From Osedax fenrisi (taxonomy: Eukaryota; Annelida; Polychaeta; Sabellida; Siboglinidae), in the NCBI GenBank assembly GCA_964019155.1, contig OZ025240.1:28622749-28686748 (forward strand): a stretch of DNA of 64,000 bases, in the 5' to 3' direction. The notes beneath the pieces were generated by a model. It did not search any database and had not been told where the DNA came from. It saw only the letters and a list, made by a program, of their open reading frames with translations. Shown here piece by piece: positions 46,001 to 59,300 of the stretch. A program made the translations under genes and the position numbers. Position 1 is the first letter of the stretch; each line of letters opens with the position of its first letter.

Positions 46001-49000
46001 TTTCTTTTATAATAATATATTATATTTCAAGTTTATATTTTATATAAATTATATATTATTATAAAAAAAGAAAGTTCATACAGTTTTTTTATATAATTTT
46101 AAACATAATAAATATTATTATACAATTTATTATATCAAAATATAAAAGAAATCTAATTTTATTTTATTATTTTATTATATCCACATACTTTTGAGAATAA
46201 ATGATATCTATAGGAATTTTTCATATGAATTAAAAAATTTTAAGAATTTCCATAGGAATTAAATATATTATTTACACATATGAATTGATTTGAATTGATT
46301 AATTATAATTATTAATACAATCTAAACTATATATTTATTTCAAACATAATAACCAAAGATTTTGCGAAGTAAAGATATAACACTCCCTATGCATGCAACG
46401 TAATTTAGTAGTATACCCAACCGCTGCTAGCAGTAGTATCGAAATCACTGAAATAGATTTAGGTTCGGCTCTGTTTGCATACAACAATGTTTTCATTGCT
46501 CTATTAAATTACATGCAATATAAATTAACTTTTACTTACTAAATATATACTTATAGCATTTAAAACATAAATATCATATTTGTTTGTTATATATTAGTAA
46601 TGAACACTTAGTTTTCATCATATAAATATTAATTTAAAGCATATTATTTAACATTTTAAAAGTGTATAGTTAAATACGAATTTACATTATAAACAACACA
46701 TAGTTCCTAAAAGTAACCCGCTATAGGTGGCACCAGGGTATTTTGTATACAAATTCGAATTACACGATTTCGCGTAAGTGTTATATCTTTCCTTCGGAAA
46801 ATCTTTGTAATAACTATATTGGTTTTCTTTCACAATTATATTAATGTAAATAAATGACATATGCAAAATAAAGTAATATCTAAATTTATTGGCTAAAATG
46901 TTAAACCAATATTTGACAATCTCGAGAATATTTGTTAAACTAGATTTTACTATAAAGGGATGTTCACATGCGCTATCTATGTATTTTTCTGCGACCATTG
47001 CTAAATGTTCTAATTAGAATATGTACTCAGTTGTTATGGAAATCACATGCACAAGTATTCAAATGAGTATAAATGCATACGCCATGTGGCCTTCACGTGT
47101 CAATCAATTTATAAACTATTAAAAAGATATTTAAAAATGTATAATTATTTTTTTATTATATTTTACTTTATTTTATAATAAATATATTTTAATAAAATAG
47201 TGTTATTAACATTTAATTTAATATCAATGATAGTATAATATTAAGGGCATACCACCACATGCATGCCACAATGTATTAAGATAGCAAATAATGGGTCTAT
47301 ACAAAGTTAGGAGCAGCGCATTCAATTCAATGAATTGAGCTAGTTTTTTTTCCATTATATTAAATACATTCACATGCACAATCCTATAGAATAAACTTTT
47401 TCATAGTGTGTATAATTCATATATAAATATATACATAAAAAACTTTATATTTTTTAATATTTAAATTCTATAGAAATTTATATTTTTTCTATTATATATA
47501 TAACAATATTGAATTATATGTTCTATAGGATTGTGTATATATTTGTTTTTTATACAATGCTACAAAAATTAGTATGATACATATAATAGTTTTTGAGTTC
47601 TCTACATTTATACACACATACCTAGGGCGAATTAATTTATTCTGAGTAAATTCCCTTTGAAGTTACACAGCATAAAAAGCAATTGATTTTATTTTAAAAA
47701 TATATAAATGTAATTGAAAACAACTATAAAATAAGAATAACTAATTGAATAATAATAATTTATATTATGAATAATATATGTATAATATATATAAGTATAT
47801 AATATATAATATTGTTATATATAATATATAGTATAAATGATATAAAAGTATAAATATTAATGTAAACAAAATAAAATAAATATAAAACTAAAATATATAT
47901 AACTAAAATGAATAATATGAATACAAATAAATAATATAAATACAAATAACTAATAATAAAATATAATGTATATGTGTGTGAATACAATATATATAATATT
48001 CAAATAAAGTAAGTAATATAGTAAAAGTAATAATGAAATCAAAATCATAAACCTTAATGAAAATATAGCAAAATGCAAATAACAGAGTTTTCAATGTAAA
48101 CAAATATAGCATCACCTGTCTACTATCTAATTGGCCAGTATGGTCACATGATATAGCATTTATGTGTGCAATGATATAGAATAATTCAATGTAAACAATC
48201 TCGTTTTTATTTCATATAAATCGGTAATATATAAGTTATAAAACATAAACTAAAATAATTTAGTCAGGAACACTAAATAAATAATAAATAAAATATTAGT
48301 ACTTTTATTTTTGAATAGTATGGTCAAAAAACTACTTTTTATGCTATTTCTAGATTGAATTCATGGCTAAAATTTTTACACATATTAAAAAACACTATCA
48401 TTATTAATATTATGGAACAAAAAATTTTTAAAAATATTTGTGAATTCAGCACATTGCGTGCGTGGCGGTATGCCCTTAATATTATATTATTGAAAAGTTA
48501 ATAATAAAAATATATATATATACTATATAATTAATATATAATAATATTCATTAGTGCTGTATATTTTATACTTACCTTGTATACTGACGTTTTGCACAGA
48601 TATTTAATAATCGATCTAGGTATATATGATATTATCTAATGACTAATCTTAACATTTAAAAAAATCAAATAACCAAAAAACCGCCAACACTTATATGAGT
48701 AAATTTATTCATCAGGCATTCATCCTGTTACCCGTCACTACCCCTTCATTAGTTGTTAACATTACATGCATACGAGTAAATTTGATAATCACCCCTCTCA
48801 TCCCTTACACCAACTTTCTCCCCTACACCCCTCTCATCCCTTACACAAACTTTCTCCCCATCACCCCCTCTCCCCCTTTCATCAGTTTATTCGAGAGAGC
48901 TATGGCGACTTGTGGACTAGACTTTCGCTCGGAGAAGATTTGGGATTCGTGGATAAACTGGGAGACTGGTATGGGTAACCTAATTGGGGTCACCAATGTC

Positions 49001-50559
49001 TACGATAAGCTTATCAAGGTCCCCATGAGACAGTACAAAATGTACTATGACAGGTTCATATCTAGCCTTAGTATATATATAGATATATTAACTGTAATAG
49101 TATTAGTAGTAATTTGGTTTAGTTTATTTTTATAAAATAAATCTAAATTCGAAAAAAAATGTAATAAATGGAGATATAAATGTTATGATATTGGATATAA
49201 TTATTTTAAATTTAATATAAATTCATTCATACGTAAATTTGTTAAATATATATACAGCATATGAGATATAAATATTTTGTTTTAAAATATAGTATAGTAT
49301 TTAAAATATAGTAACACTAACCTACACACTATCTGAGGTGTATCACTAACCAAGATAGCCTAAAACCCCGCGTAATAACCCCCGTAACCTAGCAACAGGT
49401 AAACACTAACATGCACACAACTATAGATTAAAGAGCCATATCAATATGAACAACCCTAAAGTTATACTCAGCGAATCAGACTTTGCAGAGAAGCTCTCCT
49501 TCGCCACAGGAGGAATGGCAACCTTACAGAGTGTTAGTGCGTGTGTGTATATGTATGTGTGTGTGTGTGTGTAGAACTATGTGTATAACTGGTATTATAG
49601 TCAAGGAGATAACATGATAGCATATATATATGTGTAATAAATATTTGTTAGGTTAATTTTATCATAATTTTAATATATATATATTTACATAATTAAATAT
49701 TTAAAGTACAACCTATAATGTATAACCTAATGTTTAGGAGATTACAGATGAAACTTTAGATAAGATAAAGAAGGGTTTACTCTACGAGAGATCCGTGATA
49801 TTTAGTGAACTGGAGAATAAGATCTCCAAAATCTGGTCCTACGAAGCAGCGGTTAGTTTAAACCCATAAGTGGTACCCTATTAAACCCCTAAGTGGTACC
49901 CTATTAAACCCCTATGGGTGTACCGTGTTAAAACCCTAATACCCTATTAAATTCCTAAGTGGTGCCCTGTTAAATCCTCAAGTAGTTCCCTATTCAATCA
50001 TGTAGTAGGACCATGTTAAAACCATAAGTACAAGTACCAATTTATATTATCTATGCATTTATTTGTATTAATGGGAGTTATATTAACTAGTATATACTTT
50101 CTCTATCATGATATATGTATAATTATTATATTATAATATATATATATATAGGCAGATAATCTTTTTCTAATGTAATATTTCTAGTAATCCTTAACACTGA
50201 TCTTATCTTAAATAGATATATAGATATATATAGTTTATAAAGTAATAATCATAAAATAACATACATCGCCTCCTATTTCACCTCCTGCTCATGTGCCCTA
50301 TAGATAAGAAGACCGTATTTCCACGCGAAACCCCTAGAGAAAGGTCAACTGAAGAACTGGCGTTGCTACCTGGACGTGGTGATCAAGCAGGAGGATGACC
50401 AGAGGACTAATGCCCTCTTCCAGAGGTGTCTGATAGCCTGCTGTCTGTATGAGGAGTTCTGGCAGATTGTTAGTTTTAGTCAGTGTAGTAGTCACGGTAG
50501 TAGTAGTCAGGGTAGTAGTCAGGGTAGTAGTCAGGGTAGTAGTCAGGGTAGTAGTCAGG

Positions 50560-50614
<55 letters not shown>

Positions 50615-53600
50615 AAATATAGTCACCTAAGTAGATGTTGCGGGTTGTTCTTGTGTTTATCAACAACTTCATAAATTAAGGCTATGTGTGGGTTTCAGCG
50701 CTCTAATGTATAAGAATAGGACAAAATAGAAAAAAATACCCTTATCATAAATACATCTCCTCATTCAATAATGAATGAATCATTCTAAAATAAATTGTAT
50801 CTTATTTAGTTTATATTGGTCTACAATAAAATCCCTAAAGAAAAATCCCAAATTGTTCGGGTTGGTCAAGAATTTGCTGGTAAAAAATTGGTAAATTTGG
50901 TAATTTTTCAGACCATTTTTTTTTGACCAATAAATTATTTTTTTTTTTAAATATCTACATTTTTTTATGTATTGTTATATAATATAAATTCTCTGAAAAA
51001 ATTATTGTAATCGGTAAATTATTGACTGACTAGATGATATTTGAATACGAAAAAACATTATTCTGAGATAATCAACTTTAAAGTTTTTCTACATTTTTTT
51101 TCCTTATTTAAAATTATTTTTAATTATATACATTCTATTTCATAATAATAATCAACTTGGTTTTTAAATTTATTTGTAATTATATACATTCTATTTCATA
51201 ATAATAATCAACTTGGTTTTTAAAATTATTTTTAATTATTTAGAAGTTATTGATTATAAATAAATATATATATTCTATTTCATAAGAATAATTGAAGACA
51301 TATATGTTATTAAAATTTTCCAGATGAATAGTATGACTTGTCTTGTAGGCGTCTTGTCATATTAGCGTGGCTCTCTTCTTGTTCATATCTCTTCTTATTC
51401 GAAGACCTTTTCTTATCGATGAGAATCAATTTGAGAATTTTAAGATTCAGGATCCTGAATTCTCGAGAATCTATTTAAGAAGTTGAAGGAGTATCAATAG
51501 ATTGTAATGACTATAAATAATAAATTATATTATATTTATAAATAAACTATATATTAGATTATTTAGAATTATATTAGACTCAATATATTTTATTACACGA
51601 TATTTTATAAATAATAAGCTATATTATATTTATAATAAACTATATTAGATTATTTAGAATTATAAATTATATTAGACTCAATATATTTTATTACACCATA
51701 TTTTATAAATAATAAGCTATATTATATTTATAAATAAACTATATTAGATTATTATAAATTATATTAGACTCAATATATTTTATTACACGATATTTTATAA
51801 ATAATAAGCTATATTATATTTATAAATAAACTATATTAGATTATTTAGAATTATAAATTATATTAGTCTCAATATATATTATTACACAATATTTGATAAA
51901 TAATAAGCTCTATTATATTTATAAATAAACTATATTATATTTATAAATAATAACTATCAATAGAAGATTATTATTTTGATAATTCAAATATAAAATAAAA
52001 GAAAAATGGATTCTCTTTGAAATTCATAATAATTATTTACATTATCATACTTTATCATATATAATTCTAAATGTATTATTATCATCTATACACTAATATA
52101 ATAAACAGATAATACATTATATAATCATACCTTTCGTTTATTACAATTCCCCATTTGAGATCGGCTAGCGCGTTTTCGGAGAGGCATACTTTCAATGATA
52201 ATAATAAAATAAAATTATTTCTTCGAAATAATGCTATAAATAACACCTGTCATCCTACTCGACCAATGAAATGCCTGTAACTATAAACATAACCTTTGAC
52301 GTATTTCTATTTATCAAAATAGTATTATCGAATGCTAACAACAGTTTTAAAAACGGTAAAATACAACTCTATAAATATATGATTGAAAAAGTTGATATTT
52401 TATTCGATATAAAATATATTTTACTCAACATTTTTATAAAGTACCTATTTTAAAAGCCTTTTAACACTTATATGCAATAATTATGTTCAAAAATTTCACA
52501 TCTAATAAATAATATATTAAATAATCAAATTCAATCTTAATAAAAAAAATGAAAAATTTATTTATTTTGAAACCCGCACATAGCCTTAAGCGGGAGGAAA
52601 ACACTGAAAACAAATATTTTGTGTATTGACTTATAGTTATAAACATATATAACATATATAAGTATATAAAACTGAGTGATCCTGCTTTATCCACAATATA
52701 CATCATGCACATATAAGTATTGAATGACTACACTAACACGTTCACTACCTGTAGTATGCTGACTATGCTGAGGAGATGAAGAAGGACATAACCTTAGCTA
52801 GACGTATCTATCAGACTGCCTGTACGGTACACGTGTCTCACAAGCCTCAGATACATCTGTCGTGGTCTGCATTCGAGGAGAGACATGGTTAGTGTGACCT
52901 TCGTGTAACCTTGATCATAAGTTAACGTTAACTACTGCATTACTAAGTAAGTAATAATGGCTTGTGATAGTGTTGCCTACGGGTATCATGTGATGATTAT
53001 GTTATGTGCACTTAGTGTGTGGCTTTGCATGGCAATAAGCTTATTTTGTTTTTATAGTTATTTCTTATCATTTATTTTATCATGCTTAATAATTTAATTT
53101 TAATGGTTCAACATTCTTTTTTTTCACTTGCACGACTGAAAGGCTCACTTCTCTGCCTATATTACACAACTAAATTAATATTTAATTAATCAAAATTATC
53201 CAAATTATTGTAGAAAGTATTTCATAGATTTATTTTAAATTATTTACAAATAAACCAATACTCTCAATCTTAATATAAGCGTAAATAAAAACTCTAGTAT
53301 CCCCTCACCACCAGGTGACATCACCAAAGCGAAGATGATCCTAGTAGAGTTCAAAGACCAATACCCTAGCCTAGCGATGGTAACTATGCGTCTGATTGGC
53401 TACGAGAGACGTTACGGTACCGAAGACTCTGTCGTTGAACTTCACGAGAAGAACATCTCCTTATCTTGTAACTCACAGATCAGGAGCTTCTATTCCATGA
53501 AGTTCGCTCGATACCTGAACAAGGTAGTGTAACACCTCGCTACCCCTGGTATTATAACACCTTACTACCCCTAGTATTATAACAATACTGTGTTTCATGT

Positions 53601-56281
53601 CATATTTACATGTTATAAATAATTCATTATTACATAGATTATTATAAATATTTACAGTCTATTATATACCAGTAATAATAATAATATTAGTTTATTAGTT
53701 AGTTAAAAAATGTAAACAAATAATAATAGTTCTTATTCATAGATTATTTGACTATTATTTAATAGCGTATATATATGGTATATATATGGTATCTTAACGT
53801 TTTATTCACTATCTTAAGGTGTTAGGTAAAAGAGACAGAGCGAAGGAAGTATTGAATGCAGCTCTGGAATTAGATACGGTTTGTTCTCGTGTTTTATCCC
53901 TAGCGAAAGTGTTCCATAGTACCTATCCGAGATATTACCTATAATCTCGACACACACTACCCCCACTCTACCCCTTGTTGGATGTAATTACTTCAAAGGT
54001 ACTTTAAGGGAGTTTTATTCGTTTATCATTTTTTTTTCTTTAACATTTTTAAATATCATCTAATAATTTTAATATATATTATATTAATAATTTTATATAT
54101 ATAAAATGATGTATATACTATATTTTAGTTCAAAATTAATATAAGTGCCTTTCTATGCATTATAAACATACTCCATACAACGTATATTACTCCTTATTAT
54201 GTAATAGTTAACTCCCACCTTCATGCAATAAAGATATTGCCGATATTAACTATCTCTTCTCCTAGTTGCATTTATTTTATTATATACATGACTCTATATA
54301 TAAATTATATAATATAATCAATGTTTTCAGTATCAGATAACTGTAATACACGTACAATTATGTTAACAAAACAATACGTAATATATAAATACATGTGAGT
54401 TACAGCATGATGTACTGATAAGTAAAATTCACGACCATCATGTATTGCATGCTATATTATTACTAATACTGCATGTTATCTAAAAATACTGTATTTTATA
54501 TTATCTATTTAATTTTGATAAACCACAATAATCTATTATGGCTTGATAAATTAGTATACATTGTGTTACCTTCTACAGGCAAACAATAAACTGTACCTGC
54601 AATTGATCGACTTGGAATTTGACGCAGCGCCACCCCTTAACGTAAACGCTGTGTTCTCCCTTCTGGATAGGGCGCTAGCAGCTCCCCTCACCCCTAAACA
54701 GCTGGCAGCCTTTAGTCAGCGTAGACTGGAGTTCTGCGAGGACTTCTGCAATGATGTCGTCAAGTTACCCTCACCCCCCCTCACCCCCTCTCTACGCCTA
54801 CCCCTTCCTATCCTACCACAACTTATCATTTGTATTATCTTACCCCATATCGTTTCTCTGATTATATTAACCCCTATTTAGCTACCGATATAATAACCCT
54901 CACATCTTAACCACGGCATATCTCCCCATTTACTCATTATGATTTAATTACTACCATCATTCAATATTTATATAATGAAAACATGAGATATATCCATAAA
55001 TCTTATCATTTCCGTATATTATTCAACCATACTTTCAACATACTTTAGTCCTCATTAGCCCTACATAAGCCCTATATAAGCCCTACATTAGCTATATGCT
55101 AATCCATCCTACCTACACACACCACACAGATTACAGACCGTATACAGAGAACATCGTAACATCATGCTACAGCTGCCAGCTAATTGTAAACGTGCTAAGC
55201 TGGCGTTAGTTACCTGTCCTCAACACCATCTCAACACCACATTTACACCACATGATGTATATTAGTTACTAGAACTACAAAGTCTAGCCTCTCATGTATT
55301 AATTAAGCCTAATGTTTCAATTCTCAATAACGGGATAAAATAATATTTTAGAAATAAAATATTTTCTATTAAAATTAATCGAAAAAAATGAAACAATTTC
55401 AATCATACAAACAATAATAATGATTATTCTTTATTTCAATGTTATCTTTGACGTGAGATGTAAAATCTATTTTATCCGTGATCTATGAAAGCATTTGGAT
55501 TTGGAATATGTTATTTAGTTAATTATAAAATAGTAATTTTGAGTTACAAAATAAAGTTACAACCAAATGGTATGCACTGGCACAACTTATCAAATCTTAA
55601 TATTAATTATTAATTTATAAAAAGTTATACGATAATGTTTAAATTAATATATATCAAAAAATCTATTGTTTATATATCTAAAATATTATATAAGAGTGAT
55701 ATAGTTTTAATTAAATATGACGGCAATTTAACAGTAACGAGACTGTAAAGAAGCAGAAGATGATAAACAGTTACAACGACCAGTACAAACAAGGCATGAA
55801 CAACGATTACAGACACCCTAACCCCCAACAACAACAACAACAACAGCAACAACAGCAACAACAGCAACAACAACATAACATGCAACAACAACAACAACAG
55901 CAGTACCCTCCTCCGCATCAGCAATATCCACACCCTCCTCAACAACACATGCAACATCACCCCCAGCAACACCCACAACAACAATTTCCACCTCAACAGT
56001 TCCCCGGTTACAATCAGGTAATCTAGAAGTTTCCTTTCTAATCACTTCGGTCTATAATTCACCGGTGATCTCGTGCGTAATGTTCACAATAATCATTATT
56101 TATAAATAGTAGAATTTACGATACTCGTGAAATTACCAAACTAAATGAAATCACTTGGCACGGGATCACGGATTCGACCATTCATTGATATCGTATTAAA
56201 CATCTAATATATCGCTATTCATTACAGAATTTCGGACCAGGCATGTACTACAACGGGCAGAACCAACAGAACTTCTATTAG
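42852..56281 (+). CDS. PRPF39: pre-mRNA processing factor 39 (16 exons, complete)
   Basis: Exons: 42852-43016, 43393-43611, 43980-44075, 44384-44500, 45210-45325, 48886-49053, 49427-49532, 49738-49851, 50304-50468, 52755-52887, 53315-53523, 53819-53878, 54579-54763, 55130-55204, 55735-56017, 56228-56281; 2265 nt, 754 aa. All junctions keep phase. PRPF39 is a nuclear HAT-repeat protein that works with U1 snRNP in 5' splice-site selection and alternative splicing. Hallmarks: an acidic N-terminus, LQKLWDLVNKNRNDFLSW, KYPYCYGYWKKYADIE, SVDLWVHYITF, GLDFRSEKIWDSWINWE, RRPYFHAKPLEKGQLKNW, LSWSAFEERHGD, NKLYLQLIDLEFD and FSQRRLEFCEDF. The C-terminus is a Gln/Pro/His-rich tail, longer than in vertebrates. 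The start is the only ATG upstream of the acidic region in its exon. It is divergent from TMEM179. Confidence 0.94.
43393..43611 (+). CDS. PRPF39: PRPF39 exon 2
   Basis: Acceptor cgcacag, then ELNADVSSSDSEEETES to AVAEPVVN. Highly acidic, GC-rich. The donor GTTAAT in phase 0 is a choice; a GTAGCG 24 bases downstream would also be in phase. Confidence 0.75.
43980..44075 (+). CDS. PRPF39: PRPF39 exon 3
   Basis: LDPDLQKLWDLVNKNRNDF then LSWTYLLQHVEQG, the first HAT repeat. Acceptor aaaacag, donor GTTAGT. Confidence 0.93.
44384..44500 (+). CDS. PRPF39: PRPF39 exon 4
   Basis: SEYTSTVKVYNSFLEKYPYC then YGYWKKYADIE, nearly invariant in the family. Donor GTATGT. Confidence 0.94.
44775..45209. other. 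GC-rich island inside PRPF39 intron 4
   Basis: 44788-44935 and 45080-45205 are much richer in C and G than other introns here (for example cccccgccgcccgccacgcc). No splice-consistent exon found. The right part directly leads into the exon 5 acceptor. Confidence 0.5.
45210..45325 (+). CDS. PRPF39: PRPF39 exon 5
   Basis: VYERGVAAVSMSVDLWVHYI and TFCINMYAND. GC-rich. Donor GTAACC, phase 2. Confidence 0.93.
45770..46175. mobile_element. partial copy of the 40-kb hAT MITE interior
   Basis: Palindromic core shared with 40440-40700: taaagtaaaaatagatttct, then ctttcatatttcttttat, and the inverted return. Terminal tagggttg ends not found. Confidence 0.6.
46350..46815 (+). repeat. dispersed repeat family R3, copy 3
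   Basis: Closest to copy 1: ctgctagcagtagtatcgaa, attaaattacatgcaatata, then taggtggcaccagggt, shared in diverged form with copy 2 (taggtggcgctgttt). In PRPF39 intron 5. Confidence 0.8.
47244..48476. mobile_element. TIR element (AGGGCATACC) with perfect 8-bp target duplication
   Basis: Ends agggcataccaccacatgca and gcgtgcgtggcggtatgccct (mismatches few), flanked by taatatta at 47236-47243 and 48477-48484. 1233 bp, non-coding. In PRPF39 intron 5. Confidence 0.85.
48886..49053 (+). CDS. PRPF39: PRPF39 exon 6
   Basis: LFERAMATCGLDFRSEKIW and DSWINWETGMGNL. The phase 2 codon from exon 5 becomes AGT. Donor GTTCAT, phase 2. Preceded by a strong CT-rich tract. Confidence 0.94.
49427..49532 (+). 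CDS. PRPF39: PRPF39 exon 7
   Basis: LKSHINMNNPKVILSESDF and AEKLSFATGG, matching the FKEHVQNN region. Acceptor ctatag, donor GTTAGT, phase 0. Confidence 0.88.
49738..49851 (+). CDS. PRPF39: PRPF39 exon 8
   Basis: EITDETLDKIKKGLLYERS to KIWSYEAA, the helical linker before the RRPYFH block. Donor GTTAGT. Confidence 0.9.
50304..50468 (+). CDS. PRPF39: PRPF39 exon 9
   Basis: IRRPYFHAKPLEKGQLKNW to CLYEEFWQI, the family's most recognisable block. The GTTAGT donor is followed within 15 bases by an AGT-rich microsatellite. Confidence 0.95.
50484..50613 (+). repeat. AGT trinucleotide and 15-bp AGTAGTCAGGGT-type repeats
   Basis: About 6 copies of gtagtagtcaggg pattern followed by 17-18 AGT triplets. 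Begins about 15 bases after the PRPF39 exon 9 donor. Open in all frames (poly-Ser/poly-Val reading) but intronic. Confidence 0.9.
50677..52588. mobile_element. TIR element filling PRPF39 intron 9
   Basis: Ends taaggctatgtgtgggtttca (50677-50697, one base longer than the core match) and its inverse at 52568-52588 with one mismatch. It contains the 51530-51960 tandem array and a duplicated ataataatcaacttggtttt segment at 51140-51215. No coding. No target duplication recognised. Confidence 0.65.
51530..51960. repeat. tandem array of an about 90-100-bp AT-rich unit, 4 copies
   Basis: Each unit has ataataagctatattatatt, ataaactatattagattatt and gactcaatatattttattac. Confidence 0.88.
52755..52887 (+). 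CDS. PRPF39: PRPF39 exon 10
   Basis: YADYAEEMKKDITLARRIYQ to LSWSAFEERH(G). Acceptor cctgtag, donor GTTAGT, phase 1. Confidence 0.93.
53315..53523 (+). CDS. PRPF39: PRPF39 exon 11
   Basis: GDITKAKMILVEFKDQYPSL to SFYSMKFARYLNK. Donor GTAGTG, phase 0. Confidence 0.93.
53819..53878 (+). CDS. PRPF39: PRPF39 exon 12 (60 nt)
   Basis: Twenty codons, VLGKRDRAKEVLNAALELDT, corresponding to NLPKSRKVLLEAIERD in human. Donor GTTTGT. Confidence 0.88.
54579..54763 (+). CDS. PRPF39: PRPF39 exon 13
   Basis: ANNKLYLQLIDLEFDAAPPL to FSQRRLEFCEDFCNDVV. The donor GTTACC leaves two bases (AA) that make a Lys codon with exon 14. Confidence 0.92.
55130..55204 (+). CDS. PRPF39: PRPF39 exon 14
   Basis: LQTVYREHRNIMLQLPANCK then RAKL, aligning with LLNAYDEHQTLLKEQDSLKR. 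Only the phase 2 reading is open and homologous. Donor GTTAGT. Confidence 0.88.
55735..56017 (+). CDS. PRPF39: PRPF39 exon 15 (Gln-rich)
   Basis: NETVKKQKMINSYNDQYKQG, then from about 55825 to 55995 a tract of Gln with Pro and His encoded by mixed CAA/CAG codons. Donor GTAATC. Confidence 0.88.
56228..56281 (+). CDS. PRPF39: PRPF39 exon 16 (last)
   Basis: NFGPGMYYNGQNQQNFY, TAG. Similar in kind to the YNYQNPWNYGQYY tail of vertebrate PRPF39. Confidence 0.85.
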   Translation, partial: NFGPGMYYNGQNQQNFY

Positions 56282-56324
56282 TGGAGTCTTATTAGTACGA
56301 TACATTAGTTTGTAATACTTTAAT

Positions 56325-56330
56325 AATAAA
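56325..56330 (+). terminator. candidate PRPF39 poly(A) signal
   Basis: AATAAA lies 44 bases after the PRPF39 stop. In this AT-rich sequence the hexamer is frequent, so position is the main support. Confidence 0.45.
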
Positions 56331-59300
56331 TTTAAATCTATTTTATTTATTTTCTTAATATTACGGATCATCTTATGAAATATCACATACGTATAATAAT
56401 GTGGACATATTTATGGGTGTCAATTGTTAATAATTATATTGTAAAATTGTATATAAATTAAAATAATATATATATATCAATTATATAAATGACAATTATA
56501 TAAAATATTAAATTCTGTAATTATTGTATTAATATTTTAATATATTTTTTCTTTATAATTACTAATGAATTGAAATAAATAATTATGAAATATGAATACA
56601 TTTTAATTTAGGAATACTTAATAAGTTAACCAATAAGTATAATTATTAGAAATTAGCATATAATACGAATAGATATATGAGTAGAATTAAAGAATTAAAA
56701 TGATTTTGGATTAAATATTATATTGATTTAAAAAAGTAGTTGTTAGATTTTGTTAATCTGTGTAAATTGTAAATTTTCCGAAACAAATGTAGTTTTCTAT
56801 ATGTTCTTTAAATTATAGGACATATGATAATTTAATTGAAACCAATACCTTCATTATATATGAAAAGTAGGAAAATGTATATTTCATTTGGTGAGAGACA
56901 CAATTATTAATTTACTAAATATATAGATGATATAAGATTATTTTATATAATCTGGACAGAAAACTATGCAATGTAAATTATTTCTATTAAGATTATATAA
57001 TACCTATCTATAGCCAGTAAAGCAAAATTTGAAATTTGTTCGAAAATGTTTGTAATTTATTCACAAATTACTATAATTTTTTTGAAAGTAAAACACGAAG
57101 TTCGCAAAATATTTGAAAATAAAATGCAGTTTGTAAATTTTTGAAAATAAAACGGAAAATTTTACGATTATAATATTAAAATAAAATGCAGTTTGCAAAA
57201 TAATTTACGCAAATAATATGAAAATAAAACGCAAAGTTTGCAAATTCTAAATTAATAGATTTAATTAAATTTTATTGCAGGTAAATTGTTTACATTTTTT
57301 TAAATATCTACTTTCTATTATTTATGATTAACGAAATAAATAAAATGTTTCTATTTTAAAATTAATTTATATTGATATACATATTTTATATCTAACATTA
57401 TTATTAATGTTATTCAATCACACATAATGGTGGATAAGTCTGTAAACACCAATTAATAAATAACTGTTTATTCAGTTCAACTAATTTTTGATTGATTCAA
57501 TGAAGTAAAAATATTTATTTTAATTATTAATATATTTATTCTAATTGGTTTATATATAACAATATCTTTATTTTTATTATATTCTCCAGATAATTTATTT
57601 TTGATTTGTAGATGTGTTGATTGTTGACTAAATATTTATTAAATTCTGAAAATTATATGCCAAATTTGCAAATGATTTTCGAAAAATGTATGTAAATAAT
57701 TGAAATTTAATTTCAAAGTTTGCAAAAATGTGTCCATCAAATATTCTAAAAATTTTCAAATTTTGTTTACTGGATAAACAAATTTTTTTAACGAAAAAAA
57801 GAATTAAGTAAAAAAGGTATTGAATATTTATGTATTGTTAACATATCAGTGATATTATAATTCCTTATTGAATCCCAATACCACATTAGAATTTAGGTTA
57901 ATGTATTGTATAAATATGATGAAATATGATGAATAGTAATTATAAATGTTAAACTATATTATTAATTAAGAGTTAATGATATAAATATATCTGAACCATT
58001 GAATATATACTGAATGCATAATTTGAATAAAAAATATTTTCCTACTGTATTACACATTTATAATATAGTACAGATAACATTGAAAAATATACTTAAATCA
58101 ACGATCCATAATATAACAAAATTAATAAATATACGTATTACTTCATTTATTGAAAAACATAAAATATAAACTGAATATAAAAGGTTTAAATATTCCATTG
58201 AATAAATAAAAACTCTTTTGTAAGAAATTACCGATAGCTTAGAAAATAAGTTATCTAGATATATATCTAAGGTTTCACATACCAATAAGATTATCATATA
58301 CTAATTAATATATTTAGAAGTGAAATAATAGAAAAAATGTGTTTACTATGATATCAAATTCTAATTTATACTTATAAAAGTGAGTTATCCACAGGGTACT
58401 ATGGGAATAGGAATAGTTTATTTACACATGATATTACAGATATATATATAGTAAGATTTCATATTTGCTGGTTATACAAGTATTGTTTATAAAGCTGATG
58501 GTTTGGCTATACCAAAGACATAAACTAAGATATTTGATTGGGCAATACTTTAAAAATATATGAATAGAAATATAAATAAAATCAATTATTGCGTTATAAT
58601 TATATTTCAATATTAAACTACATCTCACTATTCATAAATTAAATCCTATTATCGTTAATATTCAAGGCAATACAAAATTAAATATTGAAATGATAGAAAG
58701 TAAATTTACAAAGTTGATCATAGAGTAATAATTCTTAACTTACTTTGAAGCAATATTCAATAAACTTTAAATTATCAATAATAATGAAACACTATCGTTA
58801 GATAATGATTTTGTACGAATAATTTAATATCTTGATATTTAATGTTCTTAAAAAATATAGTTATTTAGAGATATTTATAATGTCTCTAAAATATATTGTG
58901 AAACAAAGGTTATAATATTAATTTAATAATTGTTAATGTTTATATATTTCTGCCCCATTCTTATGCGATTAACTAAGTACGAATATTAAACATATTCCAA
59001 TTATATGTTTTGATAAATAAGCTAACCAGATTGTATTAAATAATATACATGTATACTAATAATATGATCAGAGCATCATATAATTCAATATTAATTGTAT
59101 ATAAAAGTCTAATTTCTATTCCTATTAAGTTTATACTATCAGCAACAGGTATTACTACTCTTGTAAGAGAACTATTATACTTGCTATAGCATTTGGATGT
59201 AATGCCTAATTCTGATGGTACTATGGAACACATTCTTATTTCATTTCCTTATAATAAAATTGTTTACATTAATTTATTTATATTTTATTATTAATTTCTA

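Noticed and set aside
47760..48115. Minus-strand hydrophobic open frames resembling membrane proteins
   Set aside because: Inside the non-coding TIR element; composed of TA-rich codons (Tyr, Ile, Leu) with no family features.
50334..50672. Poly-Thr/poly-Ser open frames
   Set aside because: They arise from the AGT microsatellite; only the PRPF39 exon up to 50468 has family support.
55670..56045. Leu- and Val-rich minus-strand open frames
   Set aside because: Antisense readings of the PRPF39 CAA/CAG tract.
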